Source: Jimgerdemannia flammicorona (Eukaryota > Mucoromycota > Endogonomycetes > Endogonales > Endogonaceae). From it: DNA of 12,410 nt. Every line of letters starts with the position of its first letter. The stretch's first letter is position 1. Below are positions 1 to 7,037 of this stretch, piece by piece. The stretch is from positions 1 through 12,410 of the forward strand of contig RBNI01005555.1 in assembly GCA_003990745.1 (NCBI GenBank). The letters are read 5' to 3'. Below the pieces are notes generated by a model. It was not told where the DNA came from. It ran no database searches and saw only the letters and a list, made by a program, of their open reading frames with translations. Both the position numbers and the translations under genes were made by a program.

Positions 1-403
1 AAAAGACACTTAACCTTGTAAGTACGTCGGATTTCTGTATCTTGAATTCTTGATCTTCTTTGACTCCGCAGAGTCCTTGTAGGCAGGGGTGGGTGAGTTC
101 GAAGTGTATCTACCCACAGGCTTACTAGTTCCTTTACTTTCTCTTTGCTTTAAACTATTTCGATCTGAGGTTTATTCACTCTAAGATACTGGGTTATTTA
201 TACAGATTTTGCTAGCTATGTGATGGCTAAGTTATGTGGCTAAGTTTATGAGTCATTTAGTAAGTGTCAAGATATTTCGACATTGTCTAAATTGGAGACT
301 TGGCTAACTATAAGGCTATACTATACTGGGAATCGGATTCAGATATCATGATCAAATGTCTAATTCCCCTGATTCAGATTACTAATTCGGATTGACCATC
401 ACA
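1..403 (-). repeat. 3' LTR of element 1 (outer end clipped)
   Basis: Positions 5-403 align without gaps to 6178-6576 (constant offset 6173), with 20 mismatches that are all transitions. The first four bases (AAAA) do not match the corresponding AGTG of the other LTR, so the window edge looks artificial there and about a dozen terminal bases of the LTR are missing. On the minus strand it begins TGTGATGG at 403. It keeps the TATAAATA box (202-195) and AATAAA signal (176-171) at the same spacing as its partner. In this copy the AATAAA would serve to end the element transcript. Confidence 0.95.
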
Positions 404-413
404 ACTTCCTCCT
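404..413 (-). other. Polypurine tract of element 1
   Basis: Read on the minus strand this is AGGAGGAAGT, a purine run lying directly against the TGTGATGG start of the 3' LTR. This is where the plus-strand primer of an LTR retrotransposon is expected. Position and composition support it; there is no functional evidence. Confidence 0.75.
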
Positions 414-930
414 GAATAGGTGATTCGTCCCTGAAATATCCTATTCATTCAAACTCCCAGGCTTCAACAGTTTGTATGGTCTTGTACTGTGCAATTTGTT
501 GCATCATAGTTTCCCAATGATGTCACCTAACTCGCTCAAAGTCTGTAGGGATTATTCCTCGGATATAGGCTAGTGCTGATTCGTCATCTTGAAACAGTTT
601 ATGAATTCTCTTGGCAATGGTGATCTGTGAATAAGAGAGCTGACATTCTGCAATCCAATCTTCTTTGGTCATTTCCGCATTCTGGTTAAGTATCTGTCCA
701 AGCTTGAAGTACTCTTGGAACTCCATTCTATGATGGTAGGTCTTGAAGTGCGAAATTCGAGAGAGATGGGTCTGGATAATACTTTGGATACTGTCATAAC
801 ATTCTTCTATAGTCGGGGGTTCAGTAGTATGCCACTGTCTCTCAATGGCTCTTTGGGCAGCACTAGTGATCTTGAGTGCTGTTTCAGTACTTTAGTTATT
901 AGCTATGATACTTCTTGAGTCAGTTTCGGT
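404..930 (-). pseudogene. ORF3 of element 1, unrecognised protein, broken
   Basis: Between the integrase end and the 3' LTR one minus-strand frame is homologous to the intact 268-residue ORF at 7038-7844. Matching blocks in the same order are FKLGQILNQ against YKIGNLLCQ, TIAKRIHKLFQ against RTAKKIHQIFR, LAYIR against LEYVR, an HH pair, and TVEAWEF against EKVEDF. The longest uninterrupted part is 726-523. Stops interrupt at 892-894 (TAA), 523-525 (TGA) and 445-447 (TGA); after the last the frame runs on into the LTR. The 5' part overlaps the integrase end at 920 in another frame, so ORF3 may have been read by frameshift, from its own message, or as a former C-terminal extension of pol. No signal peptide or membrane segment is seen, which argues against an envelope. 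I do not recognise the family. Confidence 0.7.
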
Positions 931-2070
931 GGGTAGTAGTGGGGATGATTGTGTCTGAAGTTTTTTGTAGCCAAAAGGTAGTCCCTTTTATATCTTGCAC
1001 CAGGTAAGGTCCTTCCCACTTGGGCTCTAGTTTTCGTGACCATGAAGCTTCCACCATATTCCAATATACTAGGACCTTGTCTCCTATCTTGATAATCTCC
1101 ATGGGTTTGTGGGTCTTTTCTGTATTGTTCCATTGAAGTATCTGTGCCTTAATGATGTAATCTTCAGCCTTCTTTCTGATTTGGTGTAGTTTCCATATCT
1201 CCATGTCCATGCATTTCCAGACAGCATCTCCATTGGACGATAAGATTTCTTGAGAACTTTCTTCTCCGAACAGCATTTCTCGAGGGGTGAAGTGAGTGCT
1301 TTGTGATCAAATATCCCAAAGAGCAGATAATGCTATTAGCAGATAGTGATCCTAATTTTCATAGTTATCACAGATCTTGGCGATAACATTCTTGAGTGTT
1401 TTGGTCCGTTTTCTTGGGGATGGTATACAGTGGTCCAAATATGCTGGATCTTATATTTCTTATAGAGAATCTCGAAGAACTGGTTCATGAATTCTGTTCC
1501 TCTGTCTGTGGTAACTTGTGCTGAGGTCTTGAATCGGCAGATGATTTCTTTGTAAAAGAAATCAGCAATTGACTGTGCATTGGCTTCTTTGAGGGGTCCT
1601 GCCTCTATCCATTTTGTGAAGAGGTCCACAATGACAATGATGTATCGATTGCTAGTCAAGGTCAAGAGTAGAGGACTAATTACATCCATTGTAATGTGGG
1701 CGAATGGTACTGATTCTATGTGCACTGATCCTGGGGCTTGATTTCATTGGTCTTGTTTTTGTTTCTGGCATTTGTCGCAGGTCTTGACAAATTTTCTGAT
1801 ATCTTCCTCCATTTCCAGCTACCACATTGTTCTTCTTGCTTTGTCATATGTGTTTTTTCCTCCTAGATGGCCAAGTTTATGTATTGATTTCATTGTTTGC
1901 TCCTTCTTGTGATCGGGTATGACTAGTAGTTTTTTTTTCTTCAGTGTTTCTCCATTGGTCTCGAATTGTTTCTATGTCCTGCTGATAATTGTTTGTGTCC
2001 ATTCTTCTAGATGTTGGAGTATCTTTCGCTGTCCCAGGTAGGTGATGATTCCATAGTAGAGTTCCTTATT
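918..2070 (-). pseudogene. Integrase domain of element 1 pol, broken
   Basis: The integrase would insert the cDNA into the genome. In order there is an HHCC zinc-binding region (HKLGH, then CDKC about 30 residues on; roughly 1890-1760), the catalytic core with Asp in ITMDV (near 1686) and Asp in TTDRG (near 1506), then YHPQENG. Just after that, near 1410, the frame changes; the third catalytic residue, expected 35 residues after the second Asp, falls at this break and is not seen. Core sequence resumes in the next frame, followed by a GPY/F module (KWEGPYLV, about 1018-995). The frame then ends at 920-922. Stops lie at 1972, 1819, 1744, 1352 and 1307, and another frame change near 2070 separates it from RNase H. 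No chromodomain follows the GPY/F module; ORF3 sits there instead. Confidence 0.9.
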
Positions 2071-3358
2071 TATGATTGATTTGCTGGTTGGAGGTGTTTC
2101 GGGGTGTCCGTGAGAGGGTATCTGCATTGGCATTGGTTCTTCCTGGGCAGTGTATGATTGTTACATCATAGGCTTGTAACTTCATGATCCATCTGGCATA
2201 GATTCCTTTGGGTTGTCTGGTGGTTAGTAGCCAGGTGAGGGCTGAGTGGTCTGTCTGGATAGTGAAGTATCTTCTGGCGAGGTAGTAGTGGAACTTTTCC
2301 ACAGCCCAGATGACTGTGAGGCATTCTAACTTATAGGATTCGTATTCCTTTTCAGCTCCTCTGGTTCCTCAGCTCAGGTATGCGATGACATACTCTACTT
2401 TGTCCTTCTTCTGGACCAGGACTGCTCCAAGTCCTTATGTGCTTGCATCTGTCTGTAGGATAAATTCTTGACTCCAATCGGGTCTTCTAAGGATGGGTGC
2501 CTGGGTCAGCCTGACCTTGAGTTCATCAAATGCTTTTTATTGCCTGCCAGTCTATTGGAACTTGATATCCTTCTTGTTGAGTTCATAAATTGGGCCTGCA
2601 ATGTTGGAAAATCCTCTAATAAATCTGCGATAGTAGGAGGCAAGTCCCATGAAGGCTTGGGCTTTAGTGATTGTAGTGGGTCTTAGATATGCTGCTACTG
2701 CCTATATCTTGAGGGGGTCTGTGTATGTTCTATCTTGATTGATAACATGTCCAAGGTAAGAGATCTCGATTTCCGCAAACTTGCATTTCTTCGGTTTGAT
2801 ATAAAGACCATGCTTCCTCAATCTTTCCATCATCTGCTGGATGTGCTGCAGATGTTCTTCAGCTGTCTTGCTGTAGATGATTACATCGTCTATGTACACC
2901 ATCATCCATCTCCCCATGTCGTAGTGGAAGATTTTGTTCATCATTCGTTAGAAGCTTGCTGGTGCATTGCATATTCTGAATGGCATTTGCAGGTAGACAT
3001 AGGTTCCGTCTGGGGTGATGAAAGCTGATTTCTCACTCACTGCTTCTGTGAGGCTGATTTGATAAAATCCTGAGTATAAGTCCAAGGTGCTATAGTACTG
3101 TGCTTCGTCTCCCAGGATTATGAGGATATCGCTGATAAGAGGTAGTGGTTGGTGATCCTTCTTGGTAATCGAGTTGAGCTTTCTATAATCAATACAGAGT
3201 CTTGGTGTGAATTCTCCTGGCCTGCTTCCTTTCTTCAGGGCTAGTACCACTGGTGAAGCCCAAGGACTACTGGCTTCTTTGATAATACCAGCTTCTTCCA
3301 TCTACTTGATTTCTTCTCTGAGCCATTCATAGTAGGCTGGTGGGATGGATCTTGCTTT
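2066..3358 (-). pseudogene. Reverse transcriptase and RNase H of element 1 pol, broken
   Basis: RT copies the element RNA into DNA and RNase H removes the template. RT blocks seen in order are SPWASPVV, LCIDYRKLN, TLDLYSGFYQI, MPFRICNAPASF, the catalytic YIDD (2896-2885) and YLGHVI. The glycine usual in the MPFG block has become Arg. A connection region with ASYYRRFI follows, then RNase H with LQTDAS, YKLECLTVIWAVEKF, TDHSAL and a C-terminal ADTLSR. Stops interrupt at 3302, 2948, 2702, 2552, 2537, 2435 and 2369. The frame is shared with dUTPase upstream and is left near 2070. The same blocks in the same order occur in element 2, so the assignment is safe. Confidence 0.95.
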
Positions 3359-4085
3359 CTAATAGATTGGTTCGGTGTCTCCTGTATCCACATCATGGTA
3401 GTAGTGTGGGGTCTTTCCTTTGATATCCTTGAAATCTGTGGTGAGAACATTCTCAAATTCATAAAGTATCTTCTTGAGTTCTTTCTTGAGTGAAAACTCA
3501 TTTCCAATAGTGTAGCTGTGCTTGGTTGTAGTTTCCTCCTTCTTGTGATCTAATTCGGTGATTTTGGTGATGGCAAATACTCCTCTTCCTGTAGATCCGA
3601 ATCCTTTCCTTCCTCTCTCTATTTCCTGCAACTTCTTAACTTCCATGATCTTTGGTTGTAGAACTGGGAAGATCAGCATCTGTGCCAGCCAATCCTTCTT
3701 CTTGACCAGGAATGGAATGGTAGAATTGTGATTCCTAGCAATGAGTAGTATTTCCCCAGTATAGTCCGAATCGATGACTCCTCCTTCAATGGTGATTTCG
3801 CTTTTTGTCAGGCTGCTTCTTGTTTTGAGAATTCCAACATAGTCCTTTGGGATGGTCATCTCCAGTCCAGTTGTGAGTAGGGTGGTTGTCTGGGGCTCCA
3901 GTATGATTTCTTCTACTGTGGCAATATCCATTCCAGCTGCATTTTCCAACTTATATTCTGGTAGAACTGCATCAGGATGGATTTTCCAAATCTTGACCTT
4001 GATTTCTTCTTCATCATCGCTGTCTTCTAGGAGGGCTGGTGGTTCGTCATCTTCCTCCTCTTCCTTTCTTCTTCTGCCTCTTCTC
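3359..4085 (-). pseudogene. dUTPase domain of element 1 pol, between protease and RT
   Basis: A trimeric-type dUTPase hydrolyses dUTP to dUMP and pyrophosphate, limiting uracil incorporation during reverse transcription. All five family motifs are visible in order: AAGMDIA (about 3940-3920), TRSSL (about 3826-3812), GVIDSDYTGE with the catalytic-motif Asp (about 3783-3754), a DWLAQMLI block, and RGRKGFGSTGR (about 3612-3580). The domain reads without a stop from the acidic linker near 4085 down to a TAG at 3359-3361, where element 2 has a Gln codon, so the enzyme part is among the best preserved of this copy. A 1-nt frame change in a purine-rich run near 4070 separates it from protease. In element 2 the two share one frame, so I read the shift as damage and not programmed frameshifting. 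Confidence 0.93.
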
Positions 4086-4374
4086 CGAGAACCTTCTGTT
4101 TTCTTTCATAGTGGATCTTCTTGATTCCACCAGTGCATTGGTAGCAATCATTGACATGCTCCATACAGTACATCTTGATTCCATGGGGGCAGACTCCTTG
4201 TAGCACATATCCTTCTGCAATCTTCTTGCACCATTCCTCCTCACTCATCCATCTGACTTTCTTTTTCTTTTTCTGCATAGTTACCATGTAGGCTTTCTCT
4301 TGCTCACCTTCTTCTTCCTCCATCTTGGGGAGCACTCCTTTGTTAACATTGATAGGGATTCGCATCTTTTGTCC
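4086..4374 (-). pseudogene. Protease-dUTPase linker of element 1 with a Cys/His module
   Basis: This part of pol follows protease and a TGA at 4375-4377. It holds a Lys run (QKKKKK), then a compact Cys/His cluster at 4191-4135 that reads CPHGIKMYC, EHVNDC, YQC, with spacing C-x-H-x5-C-x2-H-x3-C-x2-C. A highly charged Lys/Glu stretch leads to dUTPase. Element 2 has the same cluster with identical spacing at 10337-10393. Such spacing suggests metal binding, but it is not the retroviral CCHC knuckle, which lies separately in gag. I do not recognise a named family. Possible roles are nucleic-acid binding or a structural link between PR and dUTPase. Confidence 0.75.
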
Positions 4375-4377
4375 TCA

Positions 4378-4872
4378 GTAGACAATCTGCATCTTCTGTG
4401 CATTCAGATCGATTATAGCTCTGGCTTTGTGAAGCCACTGATTGCTGATGAGGATGTCATAGTTGGTTGCATTGATTACAATCACATCAACCAGGATGGT
4501 TGCTCCTCCGAACTTGATGGGAACATCTCAGATCTTTCCCAGAGAGGTGGCTCTTGTGCCATCTGCTGTGATAAATACCAGCTTGGTTGCTTCTTCAATC
4601 TCCCATCCTAAGCGGTCTACTGCCTTCTTGCTAAGGAGACATCCTCCTGCTCCTGTGTCTATGATGGCTTCAAAGATTCTATCTTCGATTTGGCAGGTTG
4701 TATAGGCAGAAGTCTTGCGGTTATCTTCACTTTTCTCTCCAGAGTCTTCTTGAATATTATTGGCCTCAGTTATCTTCCGACCTTGCTCCTTGGTGGTTTC
4801 TGCCAGTCCAAATCTCATTTGCTGCCTGAATGTGGGGATTTCTGCCAGCTGGCCGAAGGTTGCATTGACTTT
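4378..4872 (-). pseudogene. Aspartic protease domain of element 1, broken
   Basis: A retropepsin would cut the Gag-Pol polyprotein. The active-site triplet DTG (4659-4651) lies in IIDTGAGGCLLSKKAV; the flap region is rich in small residues, and the C-terminal block reads NYDILISNQWL, matching the hydrophobic-hydrophobic-Gly pattern of retropepsins except that Gly has become Ser (element 2 keeps ILIGNQWL). Upstream lies a conserved helix-like block (ATFGQLAEIPTFRQQ) shared with element 2. A TGA at 4528-4530 splits the domain; element 2 has TGA at the homologous codon. Identification is firm; the N-terminal limit is approximate. Confidence 0.9.
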
Positions 4873-6063
4873 TTATTGGCTGAGATCCTTGAAGATATTA
4901 TACTTGAAAGTCTTGGTCTTGCGAAGCTTCTTCTCCTTTTCTTCTTCACTTGCTGGAGTGGTTTCTCAGATGATATCTTGGACTGCTTGCTCAAGCTCTA
5001 TGTCTTGATCCATTTCTTCAGCTTGGCTTTCTGTAGTTGTTTCCATCTGCTTTTCCACTGGGTTCTTCTTGGGTCTTCCTGGCGGTCTCTTGTAGGGTTC
5101 CTTGCAAACATCCTTCTTAGTGGTCTGAGTAGGATAGGCCTCTCATTCCTCATCTGAATCTCCAATCTCCTCGAAGGTAATGATGTTGGCTTGCTCCTTA
5201 TTTCTAGTAGTAGTATTGCTTGGCTGGGCCTTGCGCTTGGTTTCACTCATACATTCATATGAGTAGTGGCCTTCTTCTCCACAGCTATAGCAGGTACCTT
5301 TCTTCTTGTCTGAGATGATGGCAAACTTCTGAATTGGGCAGCAATCTCTTCCTCTAATTTCCTTTACCACATCTCTTAGGTGAGCAGTCATTTCAGCAAA
5401 CTGCTTGGCAAGTTCCTCCATAGGATCACTGTTTCTTTATTGTTCTGTAGCTCTTGGCTGAGGTGTATTTCGATTGATCATAGTGGTAGAGATCACACTA
5501 GTTGGCTTGGGTACTTCGATTCTAATGCCAGTAACTCTTTCTATTATGTAGTCTTGTGGATGTCTGGCTATCTAATATCGCTGAGCATAGGTGACCTTTT
5601 GTGCCAGATCCAGGACTACTAGTGATGAGCAGATGGCCAAGGCTATCTCTGGGTGAACTCCTTTCATGAAGGTTGCTTCAACTACCTGGTCTCGGATGGC
5701 ATCAGTATAATCCATGAGGATTATCTGATATTGAATTCTTGTGAAGAATGTGTTTAGGTCCTCGCTCATTCCTTGACATGTTGTATTGAGCTGGTCCTTC
5801 AGGGCTTGCTTGATCTTGTCTGTGTAATAGGTATTCTGGAGCCAGGTCTTCTGTGCATTCAGTATAGTATCGGCATCATTTTCTGCATGGGTTGCGGCTG
5901 TGAATACTGCTCTTGCAGATCCTTGTAGGCTGTAGGGCATGAGGGCTACTTGCTGTCCTATAGTTAAGGTCCTAATGGCAGCATACTGCTCGAAATCGTC
6001 TATGAAGGTGACGATTGATTCATCCGAAGTATATCTATGAAATACAGGTGGTCTCATGTCCAT
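4873..6063 (-). pseudogene. gag of element 1 (capsid plus zinc-knuckle nucleocapsid), broken
   Basis: Gag forms the virus-like particle and packages RNA. The start at 6063 is the first ATG after the leader and matches the start of element 2 (MDMRPP against MEMHPP). Residues 1-163 (6063-5575) resemble the Ty3/gypsy capsid region: an FEQYAAI segment, a helical middle, then FFTRIQYQI and FMKGVHPEIA. A CCHC zinc knuckle (CYSCGEEGHYSYEC, 5292-5251) follows, then an acidic DSDEE and a basic Pro-rich linker (KRPPGRPKK). The frame continues through stops at 5572 (TAG), 5437 (TAA), 5143 (TGA), 4966 (TGA) and 4873 (TAA) into protease without a frame change, so gag and pol were probably one polyprotein. 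Confidence 0.9.
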
Positions 6064-6165
6064 TTTGTCTGATTGTGTTGTGTGAGTTCTTGTGGTAGTG
6101 GTTGTTTGTTGTTCAGCTTGAAAGTGAGGGATTCATCTTAAATCACCAGCCAATGGACACCAAGT
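6064..6165 (-). other. Leader of element 1 with primer-binding site
   Basis: The 102 bases between the 5' LTR and gag. Three bases (ACT) separate the LTR end from TGGTGTCCATTGGC (6162-6149), which begins with the TGG expected to pair with a tRNA CCA end. I cannot assign the tRNA. The rest is A/C-rich and strikingly like the leader of element 2, including a nearly identical stretch ATCCCTCACTTTCAAGCTGA. The gag frame stays open back to a TGA, beyond which it reads TTWCPLAGD, similar in element 2, so part of the leader may once have been coding. Confidence 0.75.
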
Positions 6166-6576
6166 TGTAACATAGTGGACACTTAACCTTGTAAGTATGT
6201 CGGATTTCTGTATCTTGAATTCTTGATCTTCTTTGACTCCGCGGAGTCCTCGTAGGCAGGGGTGGGTGAGTTCGAAGTGTATCTGCCTGCAGGCTTACTA
6301 GTTCCTTTACTTTCTCTTTGCTTTGAACTATTTTGATCTAGGGTTTATTCACTCTAAGATACTGGGTTATTTATACAGGTTTTGCTAGCTATGTGATGGC
6401 TAAGTTATGTGGCTAAGTTTATGAGTTATTTAGTAAGTGTCGAGATATTTTGACATTGTCTAAATCGGAGACTTGGCTAACTATAAGGCTATACTATACT
6501 GGGAATCGGATTCAGGTACCGCAATCAAATGTCTAATTCCCCTGATTCAGATTACTAATTCGGATTGACCATCACA
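6166..6576 (-). repeat. 5' LTR of element 1, complete, 411 bp
   Basis: The repeat begins TGTGATGG (at 6576) and ends ATGTTACA (at 6166) on the minus strand, the canonical TGT...ACA ends. It pairs with 1-403 as the other LTR. Inside are TATAAATA (6375-6368), AATAAA (6349-6344), a short tandem repeat in U3 (TATGTGATGGCTAAG then TATGTGGCTAAG, about 6390-6418 on the plus strand) and a 14-bp perfect palindrome GACTCCGCGGAGTC in U5 (6235-6248; the other LTR has one mismatch there). This LTR would drive transcription leftwards. Confidence 0.95.
6344..6375 (-). promoter_or_regulatory. TATA box and poly(A) signal of the element 1 LTR
   Basis: TATAAATA at 6375-6368 is followed 18 bases later by AATAAA at 6349-6344. 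The LTR of element 2 has the same pair with 19 bases between. If transcription starts about 30 bases after the TATA box, the AATAAA lies at or just before the start site. It would then be transcribed mainly from the 3' LTR, avoiding premature ends. Motifs are seen; function is inferred. Confidence 0.6.
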
Positions 6577-6800
6577 ATATATAGATAGAATATGTCCAGC
6601 TTGGATCCACTCTCTAATTCTTCAGAGATAATATTATTATTTCTAAAATGTTTATTATTACTAGACTTCTTGCTGAGTTCTCAAGAAATGTATTAATTAT
6701 AAATATATATCACTATATTGATAACTTTGACCTAATAAAAATATGATAATCTAGTTATATTAATCATTGTTTAAGCTATTTCAATAATTATATAGTGTAA
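6577..6800. other. AT-rich spacer between the two elements
   Basis: The stretch is much richer in A and T than both flanks (for example ATATTATTATTTCT and ATTATAAATATATATCAC) and has no open frame of note and no recognisable element sequence. It is probably host intergenic DNA that received element 1. The base next to the LTR starts ATATATAG; the matching target-site duplicate would lie left of the window. Confidence 0.6.
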
Positions 6801-6930
6801 TGGTGACCTCAGAATGATGACATTAGCACAGGAGACAGCCTTTCCTTGCAAGCCACCAGATTGGAGTACAAGAAGATCATACAGCATATGAGATGAGCAA
6901 TGATGACCAACTGTGAGTCATTATGACTAT

Positions 6931-7037
6931 AGTATAAGTATCCTGAAGAATATAAAAGAAGGATCAAGGAACTGCAGTAGTAGTAACCAATAAGAACCAC
7001 CAATCTCAAAATAGCTCAAAGACTTACTACAAATAAA
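6931..7037 (+). promoter_or_regulatory. Promoter-like region and leader of the intact ORF3
   Basis: TATAAAAG at 6951-6958 lies 79 bases before the ATG at 7038, and the stretch between is A/C-rich with few G, like a 5' untranslated leader. The start codon has A at -3 (AAAATGC). In element 1 the integrase end lies immediately before ORF3; here nothing resembling the GPY/F module can be found in any plus frame, so this sequence is not the end of pol. It may be a promoter for ORF3 alone. An AATAAA just before the ATG (7031-7036) is probably chance. Confidence 0.4.

Larger units (their letters stand above)
1..6576 (-). mobile_element. Element 1: near-complete decayed Ty3/gypsy LTR retrotransposon with dUTPase and ORF3
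   Basis: Two direct copies of one LTR (1-403 and 6166-6576) bracket a minus-strand internal region. In transcription order it has a primer-binding leader, gag, zinc knuckle, aspartic protease, Cys/His linker, dUTPase, reverse transcriptase, RNase H, integrase with GPY/F module, ORF3 and a polypurine tract. RT-RNase H-IN order places it in Ty3/gypsy. Gag-pol has 20 in-frame stops (first coordinates 5572, 5437, 5143, 4966, 4873, 4528, 4375, 3359, 3302, 2948, 2702, 2552, 2537, 2435, 2369, 1972, 1819, 1744, 1352, 1307) and frame changes near 4070, 2070 and 1410, so it is dead. Target-site duplication cannot be tested because the left flank lies outside the window. Confidence 0.95.

Noticed and set aside
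918..1020. Chromodomain after the integrase GPY/F module
   Set aside because: Only about 30 residues follow the GPY/F block and show none of the aromatic pattern of a chromodomain.
4050..4085. Programmed frameshift between protease and dUTPase in element 1
   Set aside because: The shift lies in a purine repeat without a recognised slippery site, and element 2 reads through the same junction in one frame.
4690..5157. Hydrophobic 155-residue plus-strand ORF
   Set aside because: It is antisense to the gag-protease linker of element 1; its Leu/Phe richness is only the complement of Glu/Lys codons.
6806..7037. An LTR upstream of ORF3, making an LTR-ORF3-LTR unit
   Set aside because: Only 10-11 base matches to 7851-8321 were found and they are in a different order; no TG...CA boundaries or primer-binding site could be supported.
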